In this document: piece after piece, positions 8,657 to 21,139 of the stretch
How positions within the stretch are numbered: position 1 is the first letter of the stretch
Layout: every line of letters starts with the position of its first letter
Origin: Patiria pectinifera
Taxonomy: Eukaryota; Echinodermata; Asteroidea; Valvatida; Asterinidae
DNA length: 64,000 nucleotides
Assembly (NCBI GenBank): GCA_029964075.1
Contig: CM057135.1
Coordinates: 12,550,863 to 12,614,862, forward strand
Reading direction: 5' to 3'
Notes under the pieces: model-generated
The model's input: only the letters and a program-made list of their open reading frames with translations
What the model was told of the DNA's origin: nothing
The model's database searches: none
Position numbers and translations under genes: made by a program

Positions 8657-9737
8657 TTTTTATGTGTAATTGTGCATGTGGTGATTTTTAATGGTTCATT
8701 TGAAATTTAGATGTTTAGCCTGTAACTTTAGATTGTATAATAGTTTTACTCAATTATGGTAAAGTATTGTAGTTTTGGTTAAAATAGTACGGTTTTATCC
8801 TTCAAGTAAATTTTATTGTAATACGCATTAGAACATAAGTTTCAGCATTTTGCGGAATATAAATGTCATTATTCCTACAAATGTACTATTTGGGAGACAC
8901 GTTAGCGTAGAAATTTCGGTAGTAGGGAGACACGGGCTTAATAGGGAGACACCTAGGTGTCTCCCTATTTGCGCAGCCCCCCTTTAGAGGAAACATTTCG
9001 CTGTCGAAATTAGGTTATATTTGTTGCTCGTGGTCTAATTAGTAAAAATACAGAATTCGTGGAAAAAGGACAAGGGAATATTGGGTTAGGGCACATTTAA
9101 ATCGGAAAATTTTTGTGCACAAGTCTCCCTATTACCCCATCCCCCGTAATTATTATTAATTTTATTATATTATTATTAGTATTATTATTATTATAAGCTC
9201 ATGAAGTGTCTCCCCAGGGTAGTCGTCACCATTCTTCTTTTTCACCTCGCATATGAATCTTGCCAATGAATAATTCACCTCATCCTACGTCATCAAATTC
9301 AGATCCACGTTGATGGGGCTGATGTTCAGTGCTACATCAGACACACTTTCTGGTTGCGACACATCTGCCAATTCCGAAACAAATCGACAGCCCATTGGAT
9401 TTTGTGCTCCGTACTATATGTTTTGGAAAACATAAACAAACAATTAAGATGGTATTTAAAATAACAGGCGATTTGGAGGGTCCATACTTGCACTCAACGT
9501 TTATGTTTTCTAGTTTTGTTGGATTCTTTACTCATTTTACAGGACAATGCTCAAAACATTTGTTTCTGTTCTGTTTTTCTTGATTTTGTCCCCGAGTGCT
9601 TGACACAATCCCATAATCTCACATGCACTTGGGATATTTGATTTCAATAGGCACCCCTACTCAGGAAGTATAAAAAAGGACGCGTAAAAACCTTTGCGGA
9701 AAAGCAATTATGTCTGTACACCAGTGTTGTAGTCGAG
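8657..9737. other. Non-coding stretch with GGGAGACAC motifs
   Basis: I see no gene here. GGGAGACAC (or its complement) occurs at 8891, 8934 and twice within a perfect 30-bp palindrome (8940-8969), with looser matches at about 9122 and 9208. These may be ends of a small inverted-repeat element. ATT trinucleotide repeats lie at 9150-9195. Confidence 0.4.
8940..8969. repeat. Perfect 30-bp palindrome
   Basis: AATAGGGAGACACCT is followed directly by its exact reverse complement, centred on CCTAGG, with no spacer. Confidence 0.9.
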
Positions 9738-9866
9738 GGTGACTGCTCTATGTTCCGACACTCCTATGTTCCGACAACCTAGATTGTGTTACTCCCGGTT
9801 AGGGTTAGGGTTAGGAATTGGAATATGTGCAGTCAGAACATATTGTCGGAACATAGAGGTGTAACC
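9738..9866 (+). mobile_element. TTAGGG-core miniature inverted-repeat element, copy 1
   Basis: The ends GGTGACTGCTCTATGTTCCG and the complement of GGTTACACCTCTATGTTCCG flank a core with TTAGGG repeats (9798-9815). The flanks GTAGTCGAG repeat exactly on both sides, a 9-bp target duplication. The right inner motif is partly lost (one subterminal motif instead of two). Confidence 0.8.
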
Positions 9867-10000
9867 GTAGTCGAGACCGGATAGTCCGAGACCGAGACCA
9901 AGACCGAGACCTGAAGTTGCGAGACCGAGACCGAGACCAGCCCCTTCAAGGCGGACGGAGACCGAAATGGTCCGAGACCGAGACCGAGACCGCGGATAAT
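9867..10000. repeat. GAGACC hexanucleotide array
   Basis: Imperfect tandem repeats of GAGACC/GAGACCGA, related to the array at 11475-11615. The target duplication of the adjacent element lies at the array start. Confidence 0.8.
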
Positions 10001-10366
10001 AAATAACAATAATCTAAATAAACAACAAGACACTAATTACAGCTGAACAGTCTTTCCTTGGGATGTTGATGTTCATGGGGATGTGAAGGAAGTGATTAAA
10101 AGTTAGGAATCACTTGTACCTGCTTAATTGTATCATGCGAGTGCTCTTGTGTTTTGCTTCATGCCATATGTCATGCCAATTTATTTTTGTTTAATGTCAA
10201 TAACGTTACATATACTATAGAAGATTGATGAACCATCTATCCTGATCTATCTTCTGTTAATCTGCCCGCCGTCATCATCGTCATTAGCCTATTTGAGAAT
10301 ATGGCCGACACAATAGAAGGGCGCTGTCACAAACTGAATGTGGTGGGCGAGATGTACTTTTAGGAT

Positions 10367-10510
10367 GGTGACTGCTCTATGTTCCGACACCCCTATGTTC
10401 CGACAACCTAGATTGTGTTACTCCCGGTTAGGGATAGGGTTAGGATTAGGAATAGGAATAGGAATATGTGCAGTCGGAACATAGGGGTGTCGGAACATAG
10501 AGGTGTAACC
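10367..10510 (+). mobile_element. TTAGGG-core miniature inverted-repeat element, copy 2
   Basis: Same ends as copy 1, with two CTATGTTCCGAC motifs at each end. The core has degenerate TTAGGG-derived repeats (TTAGGGATAGGGTTAGG then AATAGG units). Flanks repeat TTTAGGAT on both sides (8 bp). The internal array is already diverging from pure TTAGGG. Confidence 0.85.
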
Positions 10511-12850
10511 TTTAGGATGCATGGCTCAGTGCGCACGCCTCTCTGTATTTTGTACCGTGCCATCGTATCGCGCACATCGGCTTCTTTGCTGGGCGATGTA
10601 CTTGAACATTTTAGTGATTAACAAGTACGACATATTGCCAATATTTTAAAAGTTTATTGTGATGGCCGTAAACAGCATATATATAGCGATTAATGGAACA
10701 CAATTCCCCTCGACTCATGCAAATGCAATTGACATTTAGGAAGGAGACAAGGCAGGCAATTAAACTCTATTTTTGTGTGACCATGGCAGTAGCTCAATTT
10801 GTGTTTATCACAGATGAAAAGATGAATACATGGCGAGTCAAAAAGAAAGTGACCGTGTGATAACAAAAATGGCACGCTCCATTTTGTAAAAAAATATAAT
10901 AGGGATAAGAACATGTTATTGAGTAGTAACTGCGAACATTTCACGTAATTTGCAAACTCTATTCCCAAGTCGTGTCTATTTTAATAAAGAGATCACAAAT
11001 TGAGCTGTCCACCACAAATACGAATTTAACGGTCTACGAATTGATGAATATCCATTATTAAATATAATGAAAAAAAAACCGTTTTCCCGCCTCCACGAAT
11101 AAAGGAACAATTGAAAAGGAAAATAGAAAAAAATCACCACTATTTCTATGGGAAAAAGAGTTGAATTGTTCCCCATATTCCAAATACAAAATCTGACGGT
11201 AAAAATAATGTTTCAGTCTTGATTCATAACATTTAAATCTCAGTTGTATTTGGAATCAATGAGGATGGCTATAAAGTGCTTGTTTCAACAGATCATCCCA
11301 CAATAAAAACGAGAAATAAGAAGAGGAGCGATGGTTATTGGACTTTGCCTCACTCACTAGAAAGTGAAGAGAGACATGTCCATTAGCATCACACTGCAGT
11401 CACATTTGCCCTAAACTGATTCTTTACTTAACCCTAAAAGGGCCGGGGGCGGAATCCGCCCCCTCACTTTTTGGCTGGTCTCGACTCGAGACCAGCCAAA
11501 ATATCGAGACCAAAGGGGACCAAGATCGAGACCACAGCTCCCGATACCGAGACCGAGACCGGCAAAAAGTGGTCTCGAGACCGAGACCGAGACCGAGAAC
11601 GGTCTTGAGACCTACAACACTGCTATACACTGACAAGAAACAAATGTTAAGCTGACACCTACCTTCTACCAAAGTCCAGCATGTCCAAGTCTGCGTTCAG
11701 CTCCTTAAAGCGTTTAGTGTTCGCAATGTTGGCCAATGCAGTAGGCCTACATTTCGCTTTTTCTTCTTATTCAGTGACCAGGGTTGCCGTTATCAGCTCG
11801 TCGTCGGAAATGTCAGACACTATAGGCACATATTTAATTTTCATTTTGGGTTGTAGCTCATCAATATACAATACGCTATCTGACAAGTTTGCAGAATCGT
11901 CACTAGTATCGGAACGAAATTTTTTTTGTGTTAGAAATAATGCTGTCACTATCAGAACTAGCCATGTTTCCACCATGGTGTTTAGAAGACAACTGACATG
12001 TATACTGTTTAAATTCCCCTATTTGACATCGCACACTATTTGAGCACAGAGAATCAGACCGCTAATCCAACAATGTAGCTTACATTGTAGCTTACAATGT
12101 AGCTTAATTAACACTTCTATACTGGTACTGATCGACATCAGTTTTTGTTTGAATTCCCCAATTTGACATGGCGCACAATCGGGGCACAAAGAAACAGAGA
12201 ACTAACTCCGACAATGTAGCTTACATATTACTGGGGGACACACCCTTGCATTGTCGACATTCTTTTACTGGCTTTTTCTTGATTTTAGAAAAACGCGACA
12301 TTCGTTTAAACAATAGTGAAAAAATCTTGGAGGGTGTTAAGTAGGTTAATACACTCGAAAGCACGCGTTCTTGGGTGATGAATGGCCCGAGGGCGAACGA
12401 ACTGCGCGCTCCTCGTTTATTATCCTTAACTTAACGACTTCCAACAGTTGGGTGACACGTTACGTAATCATCCGTTTAATGATGCCGTTCAAATGGCGTA
12501 TGATTTCTAATGTGGCATTGAAGTAGCGATCATTACGGCGATTTGGCCTTCTAAACAGCAACCCCAGCAATCATGTGGGTCACTCGGCTCGGAAAACCTT
12601 TTCAAAAAAAAGAATATGGTCTTGGAAGATTAAGATTCTTGAACCGCTAATCCTTTAATTAGTTTGATAAGTGGTCCTGCCTGTATAGGCACTTAGCCTT
12701 ATTGTTTTTACCACTAAATTTCATCAATTTCATCATGTGATTAAGCTGATAGCAACACATAATTTTTTTCATAAAAAAATAGCTGTGATTAAAACGATAC
12801 CTTGTTTTCTGTTTTGAAGTGTGAAAAGCGATCAATAAGCAGCCCAGAAC
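10511..12850. other. Non-coding stretch with small duplications
   Basis: I see no convincing gene. A minus-strand acidic frame (about 11640-11985, ending in a possible GT donor) may be a dead exon. A segment with TTTGACAT and CAATGTAGCTTACA at 12014-12080 recurs at 12153-12222. A GAGACC array lies at 11475-11615 and opens with the palindrome GGCTGGTCTCGA/TCGAGACCAGCC. Confidence 0.35.
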
Positions 12851-12894
12851 GATCTTTTATTTGAGTTTTGATGCAAATATTTACACGAAATACA

Positions 12895-13615
12895 GGTCGA
12901 GTCAAAAAAGCGGAACCTAAACCCCAACAATTATATTTCATATTTGAAAAAATATGTAGCACCAAAAATAATGACTGTAAAGCCAATTTCATAAGGTACT
13001 TTTAGATGAAAAAAAATACTGAAATTGGTCAATCCGTTTAGACAATATCACCATTTAAACACAATGACCCTAAAACCTGTCTCGTCCAAAATAATGCGAT
13101 TTCAAGAATCGTCTTCAAACATCACCAGCCATAAAATCTCAGTTTGAACGTTAACAAAATTCAACAGAATCCCTTTGAAGGCCCGTCCTAAAAAAAAGGA
13201 GATTTTATAAATCATATTGTTTGCCTAACCAGGGTTGTTAATAAAAAAAAAACTATTGTATACTACAGTTGGTGACAGTTGTTGAAAAAAATATTCTGTG
13301 TCCTTTCCTTTGTTGTTCCAAACAGTCAAAACACACAACGAATTGCTTTTTTTGGACAAGACAAGTATTCTGTGTCCTTTTCTTTGTTGTTCCAAACAGT
13401 CAAAGCGCACAATTATTATTTTTTTTTCGTACGAGACAGGTTTTAGGGTCATTGTGTTTAAATAGTAATAATCTTTGAACGGCTTCAGCAATTTCAGTAT
13501 TTTTTTCACCTAATAGTAGCTAATGAAATTGGCTTTCCAGTCATTATTTTTTTTGGTGCTACATATTTATTTAAATATGAAATATATTTTATGGGGTTTG
13601 GGTTCCGCTTTTTTT
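12895..13615. mobile_element. Inverted-repeat element, about 720 bp
   Basis: Sequence at 12895-13090 (AAGCGGAACC...ACACAATGACCCTAAAACCTGTCTCG) returns as its reverse complement at 13425-13615. Between the arms, a segment containing TATTCTGTGTCCTTTCCTTTG and CCAAACAGTCAAA is tandemly duplicated (about 13290 and 13368). No transposase is seen, so it is non-autonomous. Confidence 0.65.
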
Positions 13616-15855
13616 ATTCTTCCTGTAGCACGGAAACGCACTCCAGTCAAATTTAAAAAAAAAATAGATGAGTGTGTTCTAGTAACTCCTTTATAACCAT
13701 CTCTTCCTTGTTTCGGTTCATAAAATGTTCTGAACAGAGCACTTGGTGAAATCTGATACAGCCTATGACGTAATATTGGCATGCTTACCTCAAACATGAC
13801 AATAGCAAATCACACGAGCCAACACTGGGACCATTAAACGGGAGCAGAATGAGTGGTACGATATTATTTCTGATTAATTGTTGACGACCATTAAATAAAA
13901 TTAATCATTGAGCTCAAAGCAAATATGGATGACGCAGCTATACTGGCCTTGCTTTACGAGACAAGCAGACGTGAAGATAATTTTGGGGACATTAACAGTA
14001 CTCTTTTCGTAACATTTTATGAACCGAAACGAGGAAGAGATGTTTTTAATGATTAACTTCAACGCCCTCGTCTATTTTTTTTTTTACTTTGAGTGGAATT
14101 ACCCGTGAAGATTTTCTCTCAATATTTCATGATTTAAGGGAAGCTATAATCCCACGAAGGCGAGGAGAAGCACTTTCCCCAATCAACATTATGTTGTTAT
14201 TTTTCATTTGGGCCAGGCAATACCCTTCATATGCTTTTCTTTCGTAAATGTTTCGTGTAAAGAAAGATTTATTTATTTCGAGGTTGCTGCCCTTCTCGCT
14301 CTCTCGATTTATCGAAGGCAAGTGAGATGGCCGAATGCCCAGGAATGGGAAATGACGAGACCACTACTCCCAGAAGGCAATGCAATGGTGATAATTGATG
14401 GATCTCCTCGGTGGATTCAGAGACCTTCACGTGGCAACTTACGACGACTGTTCTTAAGTGAAATTTGATTGCTTTATATATGGTTTAACAGTTATGCAAC
14501 GATCTGACATAACTGTTAAGGGGTGACTGTACGTTTGTAACTGTCACATGCAAATTAAGTATATTTAAGTCAGTCAGAGTGGAAAAGGATGTTCGCTCTG
14601 TGTGCGAGAAGGATCGCCACTAAATGTCTCAATAGAGACCACGCGCATTTGAATGCCATCATTTAAGAGGTTTCGGAATGCTGAAAAACATTTTTTTTTT
14701 TTTTTTTTTTTTTATTGTAGAGTAAACCCATATATTTCAAAATGACAAAGTCCCATTCTTTTGTAATGTGCGTTTATATGTTTTTAAGACTGAAATTCAT
14801 CGAGTAATGTGATGGTCGGCGAGCGCATAATTGAAATTAACAGTCGTCGGGATCTTCGTAAAATGAGAAAAAAATCGTGACGTAATAAACAGGACTCACT
14901 TATACTACGCTGCATCGGGAGTCCTGTTTATTACGTCACGATTGACTATGTTTTGTTTGTTGCCCCCAGCGACGACTTCTACACAAACTGAACGTTCGGG
15001 TCGAAACAGGACCTGAAAAACAGCTCTCAAGAGTACCTATTACAGAAACAATAGTCGTTTTTATTTAATCACAACTTAGGCTACATATACCCGAAAAATG
15101 ACGAAAATGTCTTCGAGCATTCCGCAACCTCTTTAAATGGAGGACTACATAACGTTTCACCTAACGGTTGAAAGTCGGTAACTGTAACGAGTAGTCAACA
15201 ACTCTATTATATGTACAACTAGTTTATACGATTAGAAGGCATACTGTGTGCCTTTTAGCACTATCATTTTATGGGTCTTCATAACCTATGGTTGCATCAA
15301 GTGTGCGTGTTAACGTTCATGATGGGAAAAAAACAGACGGTGGGGATTATGAGTGGAAAAAAAATTATTTCTAAAAAAGTGTCGGTCGAGGACCTAAAAA
15401 CCACTGTCATCAAAATTTAAAGAGTTATATGGATCAAACATCAGGGAAGCTTTTTGGGGCAAGTTTTTTGGTTTGACAAAGTGGAATTCTAGAGAAGAGA
15501 AAGTAAGTAATTCCTCAATCATGGGGTCCAACCAAATCGATAGGCATAGGGTTACGACAACCTAAACATTATAGTGCTAGAAGGCACAAGTAGTCCGGTC
15601 AATTTACATTTTGACCTAGAACAAATTGCGATAGAAACCATTCAAGCGTCAATCATCTTCAATCAATTGCACAAACAACATGTGAAAAATCTATTTTTTT
15701 TCTTCTATGGACTGGAGAGGTGTTATTTCAAGCACTTTTTGTAGACTAAAATTTCAGTTTTTTTGTACCTGAACTATGGAGGGCGCCCTTTCTTAATTCG
15801 TCTTGTGACTTTCCGCGATGTACATACAATGTAACAGCTAATGCTCAGGATTTAT
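13616..15855. other. Non-coding stretch with inverted repeats
   Basis: I see no convincing gene. A short inverted pair (about 13700-13727 and 14011-14046) contains CATCTCTTCC and TTTCGGTTCATAAAATGTT. A T-run of 23 lies at about 14691-14713. Segments around 14658-14685 and 15104-15138 are diverged inverted repeats surrounding the 25-bp hairpin at 14873-14943, so 14650-15140 may be one folded element. Confidence 0.4.
14873..14943. repeat. 25-bp perfect stem-loop
   Basis: AATCGTGACGTAATAAACAG plus GACTC (14873-14897) is matched perfectly by its reverse complement at 14919-14943 around a 21-base loop. CGTCACG in the stem resembles a CRE/ATF site. Confidence 0.85.
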
Positions 15856-17184
15856 GACCACATGCGACTGCGGCAGACGGCGTAATTTTTATTCCTAGGA
15901 GGGTTAGGGGCAATGTCAAGAATAATTCATGTTTATTCATGAGAACGGACAGTAGTTGAGGTAGACTTCCTGACACACTTTGACCTTTTCTAAAGAAATA
16001 TGTAAAGGTCACATAAATATGTAAATATGCAAATATGTATATATATATATATATATAAATATTAATTAAGGGATGTGGGAATTTTTGGCACAGTTTGACC
16101 TAATGAATGGATGGGATGAATAGGGAATAGGTGTGGGTATACGGAATTGGGTACAGTTTGACCTATTTTATATTGGAAAGATTGCATAAGGTATGGAATA
16201 AATATATATTTTTATGGTACATTTGGATCTTAGCCTGAATATGAGTTTCATACGTTAGTCCCTGTGAACGAACAGCTGGTCGGATCTTTAATCCCCCAAC
16301 AATAGACGGGAGAGGGCGCGTGCCAAGTCAGCGCACTAGTATTGTTACGAAGTTAATCCGATCGATACAAAAAGTAATTGGATTTCGGAATGCTCGAAAG
16401 CAGAAAGCAGCGATAGATGGCAAAAATGAACTGTGCGTTGATCAGACTGAAACGAGTATGATTGTCTATTTGAAGAATTATTTTAAAGTCATTTTTATTG
16501 GGTTTATGGGTATTGTGCACGTTGCGTTATAAACAAACACTCACCGCAGCATATTTGCAGGGTACAGCCTGTGTCGGCCATGGGGGTATATGATAAATCC
16601 ACGATCCATAATCCATGCGTCTGTACGGAGACCGGTGGTCGATCACCCCCTCGATGATCGCACCGATCATGGAGCAAATAACTCCGTCCGTTCGCCTATA
16701 TTCCTCTTGTTAATCGATGCAATACCAATGGCACTCTTCTACACTGCCAACAGAATCATCCAAGTAAAAATATATGTCTGTGCGCGGTGATCGTAGAAAA
16801 GGGAAGGTTTTGGCATCAGCGAGAGCAATTGCTAGTACACATGCACACTACTGTATACATTACGACCATCCGATCAGATAGCGCTCAAGTTTTCTTAATC
16901 CGTGACGGCTAAATTATCGATTAGGCTCTATAGTCTGCAGTGGTTGAAAGCCATAACAAAACGTGCGGGCATGTGGTTTTTAAAGGGAACTTCAGCCTGG
17001 AAAGTGCCCGATTGTGTATCGGAATAACACCACCATCATTGTGCATTTTTGTAATATTTCGTACTAGAACGACCCCAAAACCAAGAGTAACAGAAATAGA
17101 TGACCCATCTCAAACGTGTTATTATTGCAAATACTTCAGCGTGTACGTTAAAGGTTGCAGAGAATAAGTGAATTATCAGAAATG

Positions 17185-17383
17185 AGCACGGAATCAGTTG
17201 AGTTGGCTGAGCACGGAATAGAGTAGGATGAGCACGGAATGGAGTAGGATGAGCACGGAATAGAGTAGGATGAACACGGAATAGAGTAGGATGAGCACGG
17301 AAAAGAGTAGGATGAGCACGAAATAAAGTAGGATGAGCACGGAAAAGAGTAGGATGAGCACGAAATAGAGTAGGATGAGCACG
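17185..17383. repeat. About nine tandem 20-21-bp units in the foldback spacer
   Basis: Units of GAGCACGGAATAGAGTAGGAT with small changes, located in the loop of the inverted repeat. Confidence 0.9.
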
Positions 17384-18889
17384 AGTGTTTTAATGAAAAA
17401 TGACGTCAATAAAGCAATAATGTCATAACGTATGTACTTTCTGCAGTTGTATTTTTCTTTGTTTGTGTTGTCTTATCAATCGGAAAAGCCTACTCTCAGT
17501 CATAAAATTAGCGCTTGGACACGCCCTCTAAATAACCCCCGTAAAATGGTCGTAAATGAAACAGTCATCCTCGATTTTGTAAACGAATCCGGCACGGAGG
17601 TACAACTAGGGTTCGGTGCATTCCTGTACAGACAGCGTTAAAGGGGCACCATTTTTACCACGTTACGATTGAATTTTTAACTATGGATAGGCTATTGCTT
17701 GGTTTTGGGGTCGTTCTAGTACGAAATATTACAATAATGCACAATGATGGTGGTGTTATTCCGATACACAATCGGGCACTTTCCAGGCTGTAGTTCCCTT
17801 TAAAAACCACATGCCCGCACGTTTTGTTATAGCTTTCAACCACTGCAGACTATAGAGCCTAATCGATAATTTAGCCGTCACGGATTAAGAAAACTTGAGC
17901 GCTATCTGATCGGATGGCCGTAATGTATACAGTAGTGTGCATGTGTACTAGCAATTGCTCTCGCTGATGCCAAAACCTTCCCTTTTCTACGATCACCGCA
18001 CACAGACATATATTTTTACTTGGATGATTCTGTTGGCAGTGTAGAAGAGTGCCATTGGTATTGTATCGATTAACAAGAGGAATATAGGCGCACGGACGGA
18101 GTTATTTGCTCCATGATCGGTGCGATCATCGAGGGGTGATCGACCACCGGTCTCCGTACAGACGCATGGATTATGGATCGTGGATTTATCATATACCCCC
18201 ATGGCCGACACAGGCTGTACCCTGCAAATATGCTGCGGTGAGTGTTTGTTTATAACGCAACGTGCACAATACCCATAAACCCAATAAAAATGACTTTAAA
18301 ATAATTCTTCAAATAGACCATCATACTCGTTTCAGTCTGATCAACGCACAGTTCATTTTTGCCATCTATCGCTGCTTTCTGCTTTCGAGCATTCGGAAAT
18401 CCAATTACTTTTTGTATCGATCGAATTAACTTCGTAACAATACTAGTGCGCTGACTTGGCACGCGCCCTCTCCCGTCTATTGTTGGGGGATTAAAGATCC
18501 GACCAGCTGTTCGTTCACAGGGACTAACGTATGAAACTCATATTCAGGCTAAGATCCAAATGTACCATAAATATATATTTATTCCATACCTTATGCAATC
18601 TTTCCAATATAAAATAGGTCAAACTGTACCCAATTCCGTATACCCACACCTATTCCCTATTCATCCCATCCATTCATTAGGTCAAACTGTGCCAAAAATT
18701 CCCACATCCCTTAATTAATATTTATATATATATACATATTTGCATATTTTACATATTTATGTGACCTTTACATATTTCTTTAGAAAAGGTCAAAGTGTGT
18801 CAGGAAGTCTACCTCAACTACTACGGACAACGACATCAACAGCATTGTTATTTACTCAACTAGTTACAATACATTAAAGCATTTTAAAG

Positions 18890-19085
18890 AACGGTTGTCG
18901 TCGAGCTACCACACAGTAGCCTAGTGGATAGCGAGATGAGCTATGGATACAAAGATCCCTGGTTCGAATCCACGTCGTCGCTGCTCATTTTCATCAGCTA
19001 TTTTTCTTCTCCAAATTTATCACTGAGATAATTTTATATTGAGGGAAAAATAGAACGAGAACCTAAGTCTTGCAATAATTCCAAG
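18890..19085 (+). mobile_element. tRNA-derived SINE
   Basis: TAGCCTAGTGG (18917-18927) fits a pol III A box and GGTTCGAATCC (18961-18971) is a perfect B box, at tRNA-like spacing. The segment is absent from the matching place in the left arm of the foldback element, so it inserted after that element formed. Confidence 0.7.
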
Positions 19086-19359
19086 AAAAAACTGAATTAT
19101 TCATGACATTGCCTCTAACCCTCCTAGGAAAAAAAAATACGCCGGCAGACGACGCACATATGGTAACTTGGAAAAGTATTATTTCACGTGATACAGCGTT
19201 TATTTTTGCTGTCTAAAAGTATTTAGAGTCCATTATATATTGAAAGCAGTATTGTGTTGTTATTTGGTTAATATTTATGCCTTTGACGGGAATATCTTTC
19301 GTTCTTTAAAAGGTCGGGCAGCTGTGTACATGAATGACAGTGTTGGAGCAAAGGCTTTG

Positions 19360-19490
19360 ACCCTCAAGGCCAAGGCCAAGGCCAAGGCTTTGACCCTCAA
19401 GGCCAAGGCCAAGGCCAAGGCTTTGACCCCCCAAGCCTCGAGGCCAAGGCCAAGGCTTAACCCTCAAGGCCAAGGCCAAGGCCCTGTTTT
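19360..19490. repeat. AAGGCC hexanucleotide array
   Basis: Tandem CAAGGC/AAGGCC units broken by CTTTGACCCTC. A sister array of the same composition lies at 20440-20556. Confidence 0.85.
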
Positions 19491-19550
19491 ATGAAAGGAC
19501 CACTAATATAGAACAAATTATAGTCACATAAGTGACACATCATCACGCAA

Positions 19551-19856
19551 GGGCGGATCCAGAACACATTTTTTTGGGGGGGCAAAGACATTTTGTTCCC
19601 CCCCCCAAAAAAAAAAAGTGGGTCAAAAAATTACGGCTTGGGCTTCGGGGCCCGCTGAAGGGCCCCGAAAAATTGTTGGATTCGAGATGCTCTGTGGTGC
19701 GATTTGAAGCAATTTCTGACCATTATAACCGATGTTTTTTTAGGAAAAATGGTGGTGTACTCAATGCCTGCCTTTATTACGACGTCACATTAAAAAAAAA
19801 AGTTTCTGGGGGGGGGGGGCATGGCCCCTTTTGGCCCCCCTGGATCCGCCCTTATC
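19551..19856. mobile_element. hAT-like non-autonomous element
   Basis: The ends AAGGGCGGATCCAG and CTGGATCCGCCCTT are inverted repeats flanking about 280 bases with long G and C runs. GGGCGGATCCAG ends are familiar from hAT-type miniature elements in many animals (recollection). I could not confirm a clean 8-bp target duplication. Confidence 0.6.
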
Positions 19857-21130
19857 ATTAGAAATTGCTCGTTACGGAGAACAACATTTCTTTAATTGCA
19901 ATCAACATGCTCGCATAGGCCTACACCGTTTGATGAATGCACTGTATCTATTAATGTATAAGTTCAGGTCTTCGAAATGGTTTAACTAAACTAAATAATG
20001 ATTTACTTCTATATTGACACACATTTCTCCCAAGTGTAACAAAAGGGGGATCCAAGAAACTGATTTGGGAAATTTTTATTTGCTGGCCCAACATGGTCGG
20101 AAATATCAGCATTATCTAAAACAGATACATGCAAATCTTTAGCACATATCAGGGAGACATATACAACCAATCAGATCTATTCCATAGTTATATGCAATTA
20201 AAGTGATCATCTCATTAGCCCCACAAGTGTACGGAATATTTTTGCAACAAATCTACTACAATGGTAACAAAATGTGATGCTACAAAAGTGGAAGTGTGCC
20301 CAACACACAAATCTATAGGGTGCTTCCCTCCTCCATGGTAATACGATTAAAATTAATGGTAACAGCAAAATTTCGAACAGATTTATCTGGAAAATGCAAA
20401 AATCTATGGGCCTTGAAGAGCCTTGACTCAAAATTGCAAGGCCCTGAACCCTCAAGGCCAAGGCCAAGGCTTTTGCCCTCAAGCCTCGAGGCCAAGGCCA
20501 AGGCCCTCAAATCCAGCCTTAAGGCAGCCTTAAGGCCAAGGCCCAGCATCAAGGCACTACATCACTGATGAATGATCACGGAGGGTATGATGTAGCGGTA
20601 GTGTGCATGGAAATGAGCCCACAGCTTTAGACGAATACACGAAATGTTTGAGTGTTAACAAGAAAGGTATGCCAGGGATTTAAAGTAGGGCTAGCGGCCC
20701 GGAAGCGCGGGAAGATTCTCCTTATTAGTGTCAGAGCATGCCAAATTGACCATGTTGAGTTTCACTGCAAGAACTGCAATTCGATTTGTAAAGAAAGCTT
20801 CATTGAAATAGAGCTAATGAGAGGGGATCAAGTGACTACCGCGTGTTCAAGTCTGACAGCGCTGATGCCAGTTCAATCCAGCACCTGGCCAACTTTTCGA
20901 GTGTTCCTCAGAATGTTCAGGCTTCAAATCAAAGGTAGTTGTTCCAATGTGACATTGCCTGATGACGAAGACCATGATGGACTGGAAGGATCAACTGAAA
21001 TTTGAACAAAATCGCGCGGAGCAACACGTCGCCAACACCCGACATCGAATTGTTGTACTAATTTTAAATGATGAAAAAAAGTAAGACTGCTGCAAACTGC
21101 TTACTGACTGGATGGACCTGAAATGTATAA
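19857..21130. other. Non-coding stretch
   Basis: No recognised gene. An AAGGCC array lies at 20440-20556. A 117-codon frame at 20652-21005 has no recognisable domain; its Cys pattern (CKNCNSIC) is too short to call a finger. Confidence 0.35.
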
Positions 21131-21139
21131 ATCTAAAAA

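Larger units (their letters stand above)
15860..19165. mobile_element. 3.3-kb foldback (long inverted-repeat) element
   Basis: A left arm (about 15860-17085) and right arm (about 17698-19165) are near-identical reverse complements, with a 612-base spacer. For example CCTAGGAGGGTTAGGGGCAA at about 15894 reappears inverted at about 19105, and the 70-residue frame at 16320 reappears inverted at 18250. The arms carry no recognisable transposase; the small open frames in them are mirror copies without known domains. The right arm is interrupted by a tRNA-derived SINE. The high arm identity implies a recent origin or ongoing gene conversion between arms. Confidence 0.8.

Noticed and set aside
9798-9815. 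Chromosome-end telomere or fusion scar
   Set aside because: The TTAGGG tract is short and lies inside a repeated element with inverted ends and target duplications, so it moved with that element.
16320-18462. Pair of 70-codon frames with near-identical protein
   Set aside because: They are mirror copies within the arms of the foldback element, with no known domain and no start context; identity reflects the DNA repeat.
18890-19000. Functional tRNA gene
   Set aside because: A and B boxes are present, but the sequence does not fold into a full cloverleaf by eye and is embedded in a longer SINE-like insertion.
20652-21005. 117-codon frame as a gene
   Set aside because: No recognisable domain, no splice or promoter support, surrounded by repeats; left as unexplained sequence.
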